Notes: generated by a model from the letters alone, not told the origin. Counted from the stretch's first letter, positions 15,030-23,148 are shown. The stretch is 23,403 bases of DNA from Collinsella sp. (GCA_019424965.1 JAHYYL010000036.1:571-23973); one strand, 5' to 3'. Program-made: numbers and translations.

Positions 15030-16049
15030 TTACAAAACGATGCCGTCCATGGAGTTGGCGACGTTCTCGACCAGCCCCGCGCGCACGGCTTCGGCCGCCG
15101 CGAGCGTACCGTTTTTAACAGCCTCGACCGAGGTGGCGCCATGGCCGATTAGGACCACGCCACGCAGGCCCAAAAGAATCGCACCGCCCTTGGCATCACC
15201 AGAGAGCTTGGCCTTAATCTCGCGCATCTGCTTTTTGATGAGCAGCGCGGCGATCTTGGTGCCGAGCGAGGCCATAAAGGCACCCTTGAGTTCCTGCAGC
15301 AAAAACTTGGCAGCGCCCTCGGTGGCCTTGAGCGCAATATTGCCCGACATGCCATCGGCAACGACGACATCGAAATTGCCCGAGGTGAGGTCGGTGCCTT
15401 CGCAGTTGCCCACAAAGCCGGGAACGGCGGCTTTCATGGCCGGGAAGCAGGCCTTGGTAAAGTTGGAACCCTTCTCGTCCTCGGTGCCATTGGCAAGCAG
15501 GCCCACGCGGGGATGCTCGATGCCCAGGACGACGCGGGCATAGGCGCTACCCATCTGGGCAAAACGCACCATGTCATCGACCTCGACATCGGGGTTGGCG
15601 CCCATATCGCACAGCACCGTCAGACCGCCGGCGCGATTGGGCAGCGCATTGGTCAGACAGGGACGCACCGGCTGCTTCTTGCCTTCGGCCATATATCTAA
15701 ACGGCGTCACATAGGCGGTGGCGGCAGCGGTCATGGCACCGGTCGAGCCGGCGGAGAAGAACGCGTCCGCGTTGCCCTTTTTGATGGCGCGGCAGGCAAG
15801 CACGATCGACGATTTACGCTTGGTCATCACGGCGCGAATGGGATCGTCATCCATGGCGATAACGTCAGGCGCCTCAAGAGCCTCAACACGTGCATGGGAA
15901 GCAGCAAAGGGATTGACGATTTCAGCGGGGCCAGCTGCCAAGACCTCGATATCGGGATCGGCGGCAAGCGCAGCCTCGATACCATCGAGAACAACCTGAG
16001 GTTTCTCGTCTCCGCCCACAATGTCTACACAAACGCGAACGTTACTCAT
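15030..16049 (-). CDS. plsX: Phosphate acyltransferase PlsX
   Basis: Peripheral membrane enzyme that converts acyl-ACP and phosphate to acyl-phosphate, the acyl donor for PlsY in phospholipid synthesis; it also runs in reverse to charge ACP with acyl-phosphate. The 339-residue protein opens with VCVDIVGGDEKPQVVLDGI, a variant of the family's DxMGGDxxP start. It also shows AFFSAGSTGAMTAAA, ALPNRAGGLTVLCDMGANPD and VADGMSGNIALKATEG segments that mark the family. ATG 16049 (MSNVRV) is chosen because AAGGAG lies 7 bases upstream; ATG 16055 would leave only one base of spacing. It sits between rpmF and acpP, with a hairpin terminator candidate (16065-16096) in front and a palindrome behind. Confidence 0.96.
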   Translation of the reverse strand: MSNVRVCVDIVGGDEKPQVVLDGIEAALAADPDIEVLAAGPAEIVNPFAASHARVEALEAPDVIAMDDDPIRAVMTKRKSSIVLACRAIKKGNADAFFSAGSTGAMTAAATAYVTPFRYMAEGKKQPVRPCLTNALPNRAGGLTVLCDMGANPDVEVDDMVRFAQMGSAYARVVLGIEHPRVGLLANGTEDEKGSNFTKACFPAMKAAVPGFVGNCEGTDLTSGNFDVVVADGMSGNIALKATEGAAKFLLQELKGAFMASLGTKIAALLIKKQMREIKAKLSGDAKGGAILLGLRGVVLIGHGATSVEAVKNGTLAAAEAVRAGLVENVANSMDGIVL

Positions 16050-16064
16050 ATACATGCTCCTTAT

Positions 16065-16096
16065 ACAAAAATGGCCGACTCATTGAGCCGGCCATT
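16065..16096 (-). terminator. Terminator or attenuator hairpin between rpmF and plsX
   Basis: On the minus strand AATGGCCGGCTC pairs with GAGTCGGCCATT: 12 bp with one G-U pair and an AAT loop, followed by TTTGTA. The stem ends 20 bases before the plsX start, directly in front of its AAGGAG site. A second small hairpin (16100-16113, GTTCC/GGAAC) precedes it. It probably reduces plsX expression relative to rpmF. Confidence 0.75.
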
Positions 16097-16136
16097 GTGG
16101 TTCCATTTGGAACGGCATCGCATCCAGAGTATACCG

Positions 16137-16316
16137 TTACTCGGTAACGATAACCTCGCGGTCCTTGTAGAAACCGCAGCTGGGGCACACGTGATGCGGA
16201 AGCTTGACAGCGCCGCAACGGGGGCTTGTTGATTCGGCGGCCGCCGAGATCTTCATGTTGGCGGAACGACGGGTGTGAGTGCGGATACGACCCTGCTTTT
16301 GTTTAGGTACGGGCAT
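16137..16316 (-). CDS. rpmF: 50S ribosomal protein L32
   Basis: Small zinc-ribbon-like protein of the large ribosomal subunit. The 59-residue sequence begins MPVPKQKQGRIRTHTRRSANMKI, the standard basic L32 start, and continues to SPRCGAVKLPHHVCPSCGFYKD near the C-terminus. Most zinc-binding L32 proteins have two CxxC pairs; here the first reads SPRC, so only three of the four cysteines remain, next to a His-His pair. ATG 16316 has AAGGAAGG about 5 bases upstream. The gene lies between DUF177 and plsX, the usual order in many bacteria. It is too short to stand out in a simple gene scan, but identity is certain. Confidence 0.96.
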   Translation of the reverse strand: MPVPKQKQGRIRTHTRRSANMKISAAAESTSPRCGAVKLPHHVCPSCGFYKDREVIVTE

Positions 16317-16380
16317 AGTGACCTTCCTTATGAACTATCCAGTGTGGCGATTACGCGCAAGTAGCGATACTACCACAGTT

Positions 16381-16935
16381 TTACTCATCGAGCTTGAGAT
16401 TCTTCAATGCTGCAAATGGATTTTCCGTGGCAGCGGCCCATTCTGCCTCTGCCTGGGTGGCGCAATCGCATTGCTCGACGTTGAGATTGCAACCGCAAGT
16501 GGGACACAGACCGCGGCAATCGGGCTTGCAGAGCACCACAAACGGCGTGTCCATGACAACGGCATCGTTGATGGGCTCACCCAGATCGACGATGCGGTCC
16601 TCACCCAGGAGCTCGTAGCCGTCCTCGTAGGCCTCGGGATCCTCGGGCTCCTCAAAGAGGTAGAACTCCTCGATCTCGCCGGCGATATCAAACGAAGCGG
16701 GCTCCAGGCAACGGTCGCACTCGCCGGTGGCGTGCGCGCGGACCATGCCCGTGAGCAAGACACCGGTACCGGCATTGGTAAAGACAACGTCGTAGTCGAT
16801 GCCGTCCTGTAGCTGGTACTCCTTCTCGCCCACCGTATAGGTGGCGACATCGACCTTGCCGGTCAGCGGATACGAATCTCCGGGAAACTCGAGCTGTTCG
16901 GAAAGATCGACGGTAACGCTCGGGAACTCAGCCAT
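16381..16935 (-). CDS. DUF177 / YceD-type protein
   Basis: A 184-residue protein of the DUF177 (YceD) family, linked to 23S rRNA or large-subunit accumulation in E. coli and plants and almost always encoded next to rpmF, as it is here. It shows the family cysteine pattern: GECDRCLEP near residue 100 and CKPDCRGLCPTCGCNLN near residue 140, which suggests a metal-binding fold. An acidic stretch (FEEPEDPEAYEDG) lies between the two. The start ATG 16935 overlaps the stop of the preceding gene by one base (TAATG), so translation is coupled; an extension to 16986 would run back into that gene. The rpmF gene follows after 64 bases. Confidence 0.93.
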   Translation of the reverse strand: MAEFPSVTVDLSEQLEFPGDSYPLTGKVDVATYTVGEKEYQLQDGIDYDVVFTNAGTGVLLTGMVRAHATGECDRCLEPASFDIAGEIEEFYLFEEPEDPEAYEDGYELLGEDRIVDLGEPINDAVVMDTPFVVLCKPDCRGLCPTCGCNLNVEQCDCATQAEAEWAAATENPFAALKNLKLDE

Positions 16936-17432
16936 TACCACTGACCATTCTGTTGGGCGGCACCCTCGTTGAGCTGCTGACGGCAACGGGTAACGGTGCC
17001 GGTCAGGCTCTTGAGATTCTCCTCCAGGTGCGTAAAGACCTGCTCTGCGTAGTCCTCGGCAGCATAACGCGTCTCGCGCTCGTACTGCTGGGCACGATCG
17101 CGGATGTCGTCGGCCTGCTGCTGTGCCAAGCGGACGATCTCCTGCTCACCGGCAATGGTGAGGGCCTGCTGCTGAGCGTCGGCGATGATGGAATCGGCCT
17201 GAGCGGCGGCGGAAGCCATAAGCTCCTCGCGCTCCTTAAGGATACGGCGGGACTTCTGCCACTCCTCGGGATAGCTCATGCGGATCTCGTCGAGGATGTT
17301 GAAGAACACGTCGGCGTCGATGACCTTGAACTGAGCGTTCTTGCCGAAAGGCGGCTTGGCTTCCTCGATCAGACCTTCGAGCTCATCGACCAAGCTGACG
17401 ATCCTATCGCCAGGAAAATTCTCGCCCGGCAT
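16935..17432 (-). CDS. DivIVA/SepIVA-like coiled-coil protein
   Basis: A 165-residue soluble protein, mostly helical. The N-terminal part (VSLVDELEGLIEEAKPP, VIDADVFFNILDEIRMSYPEEW) is followed by a long Ala/Gln/Glu-rich coiled coil (about residues 60-140) with heptad-like spacing. No membrane segment or enzyme motif is seen. By position, just upstream of DUF177 in a block leading to rnc-smc-ftsY, it corresponds to mycobacterial Rv2927c/SepIVA, a DivIVA-like septation factor; that link rests on gene order and general shape and is inference. ATG 17432 has AAAGGAG 5 bases upstream; a longer start at 17456 has none. It follows coaD by 68 bases, where a GGTAA/TTACC inverted repeat is present, and overlaps the DUF177 start. 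It could also be described as an ATP-synthase-B-like coiled coil. Confidence 0.85.
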   Translation of the reverse strand: MPGENFPGDRIVSLVDELEGLIEEAKPPFGKNAQFKVIDADVFFNILDEIRMSYPEEWQKSRRILKEREELMASAAAQADSIIADAQQQALTIAGEQEIVRLAQQQADDIRDRAQQYERETRYAAEDYAEQVFTHLEENLKSLTGTVTRCRQQLNEGAAQQNGQW

Positions 17433-17500
17433 CCGGTCTCCTTTCATAGGTAACATATCATCGTGCTAGTTTACCACATGCCACCAGGCAATAAAAAACG

Positions 17501-17998
17501 TCACGAAAAGCGATGTCTGAGCGCTTCGACCACGTTGGGCGGGACAAACGTCGATACATCGCTGCCGAGTGAGGCGATCTGACGAACGACCGAGCTCGAG
17601 ATATAGCCGTACTGCGGCGCACTCATGACAAAGATGGACTCCAGCTCGTTATCCAAGCGATAGTTGAGATCTGCCTGCTGCAGCTCGTACTCAAAGTCGG
17701 TCATGGCGCGCAGGCCCTTGACCACGGCCCCCGCCCCCTGCTCGCGAGCGAAGTCGACCAAGAGGCCGGTAAAGGGCAGGACCTCGACGCCGTCGATATC
17801 ACCGAGCGCCTCGCGGGCCAGCGCCACGCGCTCATCGAGCATAAACGTGGTACCCACACCGTTTTTACCCTGCGACTCGGCAACAGCGACGATCACGCTG
17901 GGAAAGATGCGGCGGGCGCGGCGGATGACGTCGATATGGCCAAACGTGATGGGATCGAAGGTGCCCGGGACGATCACGCGGTTGATGGTGTCATTCAT
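17501..17998 (-). CDS. coaD: Phosphopantetheine adenylyltransferase (CoaD)
   Basis: Fourth enzyme of coenzyme A synthesis: transfers an AMP group from ATP to 4'-phosphopantetheine to give dephospho-CoA. The 165-residue protein has the nucleotidyltransferase motif PGTFDPITFGHIDVI (TxGH at residues 18-21), the substrate-binding GLRAMTDFEYELQ near 90-102, and ISSSVVRQIA near 133-142, all as expected for the bacterial hexameric enzyme. ATG 17998 has AGGAGG 6 bases upstream and lies inside the end of rsmD; the two genes overlap by 8 bases (ATGAATGA), so they are translated together. The rsmD-coaD pair is one of the most conserved in bacteria. Phosphopantetheine also supplies the arm of the AcpP protein encoded further along this block. 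Confidence 0.97.
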   Translation of the reverse strand: MNDTINRVIVPGTFDPITFGHIDVIRRARRIFPSVIVAVAESQGKNGVGTTFMLDERVALAREALGDIDGVEVLPFTGLLVDFAREQGAGAVVKGLRAMTDFEYELQQADLNYRLDNELESIFVMSAPQYGYISSSVVRQIASLGSDVSTFVPPNVVEALRHRFS

Positions 17999-18647
17999 GG
18001 GCGTCCTCCTGAAACGTCGTGGCATCGTTGTTGTTAGCATCGGTGCCGGCGTTATCGCCCTCACCATCGTCATCGCCGACCCAACGAAGCAGGTCGACCG
18101 AGGTAATGCCGTAGCGCTTCTCGCGCACGATCTCAAAGCCTGCCGGATGCGCGCCCGCATCGGCGGCGGCATGCTCAAACAGGGCATAAGCGCCAGGCGC
18201 AAGCAGACCCTGCTGAGCCAGGTTCTGCAGCAGTTCCTCGACCGGCTCGGCACCAAAAGCATAGGGCGGGTCGAGCAGGACCAGATCAAAGGGGCCGCCC
18301 GGCACACGACCGCGCGAGGCGCTCGCCAGCATGTCGCCCGTTACCACGCGCCAACGCGCACGGTCACGGCAGAGCGACTCGATATTCTTGGTAATGAGCC
18401 GCGCGGCATTCCGATCGATCTCGAACGTCGTGAGCGAGCGGGCACCACGTGAGAGCATCTCGATACCCAAAGCGCCGGAGCCGCCAAAGGCGTCCAGCAC
18501 GCGGACCTCGTCAAGATCGAAGTCGAATGCCGACATGACCATAGATGCGCATGCCTCGCGCACGCGATCGGTCGTGGGGCGGGTGACATCGCGACCACGG
18601 GGCTCCTCGATCTTACGACCGCGCCATTCGCCGCCGATGATTCTCAT
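17991..18647 (-). CDS. rsmD: 16S rRNA (guanine-N2)-methyltransferase RsmD
   Basis: Methylates a guanine (G966 in E. coli numbering) of 16S rRNA during small-subunit assembly. The 218-residue protein starts MRIIGGEWRGRKIEEP, typical of RsmD, and contains the cofactor-binding LDAFGGSGALGIE at 51-63 and the catalytic DPPY at residues 126-129 (DLVLLDPPYAFG). The last 27 residues are an Asp/Asn/Glu-rich tail (from GDDDGEGDN to EDAHE) that is not part of the conserved fold. Its ATG overlaps the recG stop codon (ATGA), and AAGGAGG lies 10 bases upstream with a second GGAGG touching the start. It overlaps coaD at its end. Confidence 0.96.
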   Translation of the reverse strand: MRIIGGEWRGRKIEEPRGRDVTRPTTDRVREACASMVMSAFDFDLDEVRVLDAFGGSGALGIEMLSRGARSLTTFEIDRNAARLITKNIESLCRDRARWRVVTGDMLASASRGRVPGGPFDLVLLDPPYAFGAEPVEELLQNLAQQGLLAPGAYALFEHAAADAGAHPAGFEIVREKRYGITSVDLLRWVGDDDGEGDNAGTDANNNDATTFQEDAHE

Positions 18648-20821
18648 CCTCCGCTGACCTCCTTAAAAATGTGTCGATATCGCATGGCGACCGCATCGCG
18701 CAGGGGGCGCGTCGCCACGGAGTCAAGGGTGCAAGCATACCGCAAGAGCTCGACCGCGTCCAAATGGGCCCACTCGATCAGCTCCTCGTCGGCATCCAGG
18801 TCGACAAAGCGCAGGGTCACACCGCCATGCTGGCGGTACCCCAGAATTTCGCCCTCGTGGCGCAGACGCAGGTCCATCTGGGCGAGCGTAAAGCCGTCCG
18901 AGGTCTTTTCGAGCGACTGGAGACGGTCTTGCGCCGCCGAAGCGCCGCCGTTGCCCTTGGAGTGCGTCATGACCAGGCAGGTGCCCGACACGCTGCCGCG
19001 GCCCACGCGGCCGCGCAGCTGGTGCAGGGCCGCCAAGCCAAAGCGCTCACCGTTCTCGATGACCATGACGGTGGCGTTGGGCACGTCGACACCCACCTCA
19101 ACCACCGTAGTCGAGACGAGCACGTCGATCTCGCCGCGCTTGAAGGCATCGATAACCTGGTCCTTCTCCCCCGCTGGCATGCGGCCGTGAAGGCGCTCGA
19201 TGGCAAGACCCGGCAACGCCAGACGCAGGCGATCGAGCTCGGTCGCCGTATCGTGCAGCGGCACGGGGACCGTCACGCGGCCCTCGTCGTCGCGGGCGAT
19301 ACCGGGCACGTCCTCCAGATCATCGGCCGAGTCACTCGGCTCCACGAGCGGGCAAATCACGTAGGCCTGCTGACCCTTTTCATGCGCCTCGCGGATGGCG
19401 CCATAGGCAAGGTCGCGGCTCGACTCGGTAAGCACGCGTGTCGTCACGCCAGCGCCAGGGACGGGCCGATGGCGGATGATGCTCGTGTCCAGATCGCCGT
19501 AGACCGAAAGCGCCAGCGTACGTGGGATGGGCGTTGCCGTCATAACGAGCAGATCGGCACCAGGGCCCTTCGCACGCAGGGCGTTGCGTTGGCCGACGCC
19601 AAACCGGTGCTGCTCATCGATGACCACGAGCGACAGATGCTTGAACGCCACGTTATCCGAAAGCACCGCGTGGGTGCCAAAGAGGACATCGAGCTCGCCC
19701 GATTCCAGCTGGGCATGGATCCGCTCGCGCTCGGCCGCCGGCGTGGCGCCCGTCAGGAGCGCCCAGGTCATGCCAGCCTGCGAGAGCAAGGGGCCGGTCT
19801 TATCGGCATATTGACGCGCCAGCACGCCCGTGGGCGCCATAACGCAGGCCTGCGTGCCGCTATCGGTAGCCACAGCCAGCGCGCAGGCGGCAACGGCGGT
19901 CTTACCGGTACCGACATCGCCCAGCAGCAGGCGGTTCATCACGCGCCCGCCATCGCACATATCGCGCAGGATATCTTGGAACGCGGCCTGTTGCTCGTCG
20001 CTCAGCGAAAACGGCAGGGCCTGCTTGAGCGCGGCCAGGTGCTCGCCCGCGGCGTGGGCGTAGGGCACCACATCGACCAGGCTGCCGTCGTTGCGCAGGC
20101 GCAGCGCCAGCTGCAGGTAAAGGCACTCCTCGTAGGCAAGCCGTGCGCGCGCGATATCGCGCTCAGCCATGCTCGAGGGAAAGTGAATTGATCGAAGCGC
20201 ACGAGCATTGCTCATCAGGCGACGTTTAACGCGCAAGCGTGCGGGAATCGGGTCGAAGGTATTGCCGACGACCTCGAGCGCGCCACTTACGATGCGGCGC
20301 ATCCATGCCTGGCTTACGCCGTCACTCACATAATGGACCGGCAAAATGGTGCCCGCAGCACGCCCGTCATCGAGCTTTTCAAAGTGCGGCGAGGCCATCT
20401 GCTTAAAACCGAAGGCAAACTCGACCTTGCCCATCACGGCCAGGCGGTCGCCCTGCTTAAGCTGCTGGGCAATCCAAGGCTGACGGAAAAAGGCGACCTG
20501 CAGCACGCCCGTCTCGTCAACGAGTGAGACCTCGGTCACCTGCATGCGCGGACGCGGCTTCTTTTGAACGATACGGTCGACCGTGGCGATGATGGTGCAC
20601 ACGGTACCGATGGGCGCCATCTCGATGGACCAGGAGCGCGTAAAGTCGAGGTATCGATGAGGGATATGGAGAAGGAGGTCCCCCACCGTCCGAATTCCCA
20701 GACGGCGAAGGGCCTCCTCACGTTTACCCGAAACATATTTGAGTCGCGCGATATCCTCGTCGAGCGCATTGCTCTGGGCAAAGCGATCCGAGACGCGCGG
20801 CACGGAGCAGAGCTCGGACAT
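18644..20821 (-). CDS. recG: ATP-dependent DNA helicase RecG
   Basis: Branch-migration helicase that reverses stalled replication forks and processes Holliday junctions and D-loops. The 725-residue protein has the wedge/OB-fold N-terminal domain (about 40-230, with LGIRTVGDLLLHIPHRYLDF), then helicase motifs: Walker A GDVGTGKT near 305, APTGVLARQ, the VIDEQHRFGVGQRNAL box near 401, TATPIPRTLALSVYGDLD, and in the second lobe HGRMPAGEKDQVI, VSTTVVEVGVDVPNA and QLRGRVGRG. The C-terminal RLRHEGEILGYRQHG is family-typical. Start ATG 20821 lies 10 bases after the fakA-like stop codon and has only a weak ribosome site (GAGTAGG), so coupling to the gene before is likely. It overlaps rsmD by 4 bases. 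Confidence 0.96.
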   Translation of the reverse strand: MSELCSVPRVSDRFAQSNALDEDIARLKYVSGKREEALRRLGIRTVGDLLLHIPHRYLDFTRSWSIEMAPIGTVCTIIATVDRIVQKKPRPRMQVTEVSLVDETGVLQVAFFRQPWIAQQLKQGDRLAVMGKVEFAFGFKQMASPHFEKLDDGRAAGTILPVHYVSDGVSQAWMRRIVSGALEVVGNTFDPIPARLRVKRRLMSNARALRSIHFPSSMAERDIARARLAYEECLYLQLALRLRNDGSLVDVVPYAHAAGEHLAALKQALPFSLSDEQQAAFQDILRDMCDGGRVMNRLLLGDVGTGKTAVAACALAVATDSGTQACVMAPTGVLARQYADKTGPLLSQAGMTWALLTGATPAAERERIHAQLESGELDVLFGTHAVLSDNVAFKHLSLVVIDEQHRFGVGQRNALRAKGPGADLLVMTATPIPRTLALSVYGDLDTSIIRHRPVPGAGVTTRVLTESSRDLAYGAIREAHEKGQQAYVICPLVEPSDSADDLEDVPGIARDDEGRVTVPVPLHDTATELDRLRLALPGLAIERLHGRMPAGEKDQVIDAFKRGEIDVLVSTTVVEVGVDVPNATVMVIENGERFGLAALHQLRGRVGRGSVSGTCLVMTHSKGNGGASAAQDRLQSLEKTSDGFTLAQMDLRLRHEGEILGYRQHGGVTLRFVDLDADEELIEWAHLDAVELLRYACTLDSVATRPLRDAVAMRYRHIFKEVSGG

Positions 20822-20831
20822 GGGCAGATGC

Positions 20832-22493
20832 CTACTCGATCGAGAAGATCACGGGATAGAGCGGCTGCTCGCCACGATGGGCGTCGATCTCCAGGTCGGG
20901 CTGAGCCTCCTCGATAGCGTCGACGATCTCCTGGAAGGCTTCATCGGACAGCTCCTCGCCGGCCAGAATCGTCAGCGCGTCGCCCTCCTCTTCCTCCTGC
21001 ATGCGGTTGATGCAATCGAGCGTGACCTGCTTCACGTCGGAGCCGACCACATCGATGGAGCCGGCAATGATGCCCATGACGTCACCGGAGTGAATTGGCG
21101 AACCGTCGGAGGCGCTGGAGTCGCGCACGGCGCGGGTGACCTCGCCATCGCGGACCTCGCTGATGGCGTCGACCATAGCGGCGACGGCATCCTCTAACTC
21201 GGAATCGGGCAGGACCGCGAACAGCGCGGAGAAGGCCTGCGGAACGGCCTTGGTGGGAACGACGGCGACCTTCTTGTCGGTGCAGGCAGAGGCAGCGGCC
21301 TCGGCGGCCATGCGGATGTTGCCGTTGTTGGGCAGGATGATGACCGAGGTCGCGTTGACCTGGTCAACAGCGCCCAGCAGGTCTGCAGTCGAGGGGTTCA
21401 TGGTCTGACCACCCGACACGATCACGTCGACGCCGAGGGACTTGAGGATGTCTGCCTCGCCGGACCCAGCGGCAACGGCGACAAAGCCCAGAGCCTTGGC
21501 GGGCTCGGCGGCCTTTTCCTGGTCCTCATGAATCTTGGCGGTACGGTCGTGGGCCTCCATCTCCATGTTGTGGATAAAGACCTCGTAGATCTGACCAAGC
21601 TGAAGCATGTGCTCGAGCACCAGGTTGGGGGTGTTGGAGTGCACGTGGATCTTGTAATCGGGGTAGGCGCCCACGAGTAGCTCACAGTCGCCCATGGAAC
21701 CCAGGAACTTAAGGCACTCATCCTCGTCAAACGGGGCGTCGGCCTTAAAGAGGAACTCGTTGCAGTAGCGGAACTCCGAGCCCTCCCAATCGTCGTTGGC
21801 CTCGATCTCAACGCGGCCAAGAGCGGCATCGCGTGCAGAGCCAGCGGAATCGAACGTAGCGGAGAAATCCTCGACAACGGTGCTGCGACCAAGTGCTGCA
21901 GCCACAAAGTTCTCCAGGAAGATGGCAAAGCCAAAGGCGCCGGAGTCGACCACGCCGTTCTCCTTCAGAACGGGCAGAAGGTCGGGCGTGCGAGCGACAG
22001 ACTGATATGCCTCGACGACGATAGCGTCGAGCGCGTCCTCGGCCGAGAACTTCTTCTTCTCGCACTCGTCGGCCTTGGTCGAGACATCGCGCAGCACCGT
22101 GAGGATCGTGCCCTCGATGGGCTTGCGGACGGCCTGGAAGGCGACCTTGACGGCTCGGCGGAACGCATAGGCGATGTTGGCGGACGTAATGGGCTCATCG
22201 GCAGAAACGAGACCCTCGGCCACACCGCGCAGGATCTGCGAGGTGATGACACCGGAGTTGCCGCGGGCGCCCATCAGGGAGCCGTGGGTGATGGCGCCGG
22301 CGATGGCCTCCATGTCAGCGTCGGCGGGAAGAGCGGAGAGCTCCTTGGTCACCGAGGCGAGCGTGAGCGACATGTTGGTGCCGGTGTCACCGTCGGGCAC
22401 GGGGAAGACGTTGAGCTTATTGATCTCCTCGGCCTTGTCGGAAACGGCAGCCGCAGCGATCGGAAAACAGGTGCGAATGGTCTTTGCAATCAT
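20832..22493 (-). CDS. DAK2/DegV-associated kinase, FakA-like (YloV family)
   Basis: A 553-residue protein of the YloV/FakA family. The N-terminal DhaL-type kinase domain carries NVFPVPDGDTGTNMSL (Asp-rich nucleotide/metal site, residues 28-43) and GARGNSGVITSQILRG near 76-91. The middle and C-terminal parts (for example VIVSGGQTMNPSTADLL and ILPNNGNIRMAAEAA) match FakA. In Gram-positive bacteria FakA phosphorylates fatty acids held by FakB to acyl-phosphates, which PlsX (encoded later in this block) can pass to ACP. No FakB gene is in the window. The start ATG 22493 has GGAG 12 bases upstream, a weak arrangement. It follows asp23 by 27 bases, the usual neighbour. Function by family analogy; the substrate is not proven here. 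Confidence 0.92.
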   Translation of the reverse strand: MIAKTIRTCFPIAAAAVSDKAEEINKLNVFPVPDGDTGTNMSLTLASVTKELSALPADADMEAIAGAITHGSLMGARGNSGVITSQILRGVAEGLVSADEPITSANIAYAFRRAVKVAFQAVRKPIEGTILTVLRDVSTKADECEKKKFSAEDALDAIVVEAYQSVARTPDLLPVLKENGVVDSGAFGFAIFLENFVAAALGRSTVVEDFSATFDSAGSARDAALGRVEIEANDDWEGSEFRYCNEFLFKADAPFDEDECLKFLGSMGDCELLVGAYPDYKIHVHSNTPNLVLEHMLQLGQIYEVFIHNMEMEAHDRTAKIHEDQEKAAEPAKALGFVAVAAGSGEADILKSLGVDVIVSGGQTMNPSTADLLGAVDQVNATSVIILPNNGNIRMAAEAAASACTDKKVAVVPTKAVPQAFSALFAVLPDSELEDAVAAMVDAISEVRDGEVTRAVRDSSASDGSPIHSGDVMGIIAGSIDVVGSDVKQVTLDCINRMQEEEEGDALTILAGEELSDEAFQEIVDAIEEAQPDLEIDAHRGEQPLYPVIFSIE

Positions 22494-22520
22494 GGGTATT
22501 TGAATCTCCGTTTTCGGATG

Positions 22521-22877
22521 CTAGTTCAGACGGCTCTTGAGCGCGTCGATATGGATGCCGATCTTAAGGCTGGCGGGGTCGATCTGAGCGATCTCCTGCA
22601 GGGTGAAGGCAACGGAGCTCGAAAGATTGTGGCAGACGGACTTCATGTTGACGCCGTTCTCGAGCACGACGTGAAGATCGACCGTAAGGCCGTTCTCGTC
22701 GGCGGAGACAAGCACGCCCTTGCGGAGGCGCTGACCGGCAAGCAGGCGCACGCTCTCGGCGCCTTGGAGCTGCTCAGCCATACCGACGACGCCATAGCAC
22801 GTCATCGCAGCATAACCGGCAATATCGGCAATAACGTCGTTCGAGACGCTCAGGCTACCGTTAATGGTCTCAGACAC
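22521..22877 (-). CDS. Asp23/Gls24 family envelope stress protein
   Basis: A 118-residue protein of the Asp23/Gls24 family, linked to envelope stress and often encoded just before the FakA-like gene, as here. It shows the typical NDVIADIAGYAAMTCYGVVGMA, then VDLHVVLENGVNMKSVCHNLSSSVAFTLQE and a short C-terminus. No membrane segment is seen. The start GTG 22877 (VSETINGSLS) is preferred because AAGGAG lies 6 bases upstream; a start at 22910 would add MVPRAPDKEIL and has no such site. Upstream is a TGGTGC/GCACCA hairpin (22893-22909) and a TAGAAT box at about 22935-22940 without a good -35, so the promoter is unclear. The rpmB gene commonly found divergent from asp23 is absent; tRNA genes lie there instead. 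Confidence 0.92.
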   Translation of the reverse strand: MSETINGSLSVSNDVIADIAGYAAMTCYGVVGMAEQLQGAESVRLLAGQRLRKGVLVSADENGLTVDLHVVLENGVNMKSVCHNLSSSVAFTLQEIAQIDPASLKIGIHIDALKSRLN

Positions 22878-23035
22878 AAGAATCTCCTTATCTGGTGCTC
22901 GCGGCACCATGTCGTGGGAGCAATCATTGCAATATTCTACAACGACCGCGCCATGTTGAGGTGGTGGGTCGCGGGATTACATCCTCGACACGAAATGTTG
23001 ATATGGCAACGTTCGAGTCAAGTGGTCGCGGCATG

Positions 23036-23063
23036 AAAAAACCCGCCGCATAAGCGACGGGTT
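23036..23063 (-). terminator. Intrinsic terminator after the tRNA-Asn pair
   Basis: On the minus strand AACCCGTCGC pairs with GCGGCGGGTT (10 bp with one T-G pair, TTAT loop) and runs into TTTT. It lies 9 bases after the encoded CCA of the downstream tRNA gene. Confidence 0.85.
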
Positions 23064-23071
23064 CTACAACC

Positions 23072-23146
23072 TGGCTCCCCGGGTAGGACTCGAACCTACA
23101 ACAGCGCGGTTAACAGCCGCGTGCTCTACCATTGAGCTACCGAGGA
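23072..23146 (-). tRNA. tRNA-Asn (GTT), copy 1
   Basis: A complete 75-base cloverleaf including encoded CCA. Acceptor stem TCCTCGG/CCGGGGA, D arm GCTC/GAGC, anticodon stem CGCGG/CCGCG around loop CTGTTAA with anticodon GTT (23112-23114), T arm GTAGG/CCTAC with loop TTCGAGT, discriminator G. Identical to the copy at 23181-23255. Confidence 0.97.
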
Positions 23147-23148
23147 AT

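Noticed and set aside
14906..15142. N-terminal extension of acpP to 159 residues
   Set aside because: The extension crosses a 22-bp palindrome and the plsX end, is Arg/Pro-rich, and the normal ACP start has a good ribosome site.
18671..20191. A 506-codon plus-strand open frame antisense to recG
   Set aside because: Shadow of the complete RecG reading frame; no recognisable motif.
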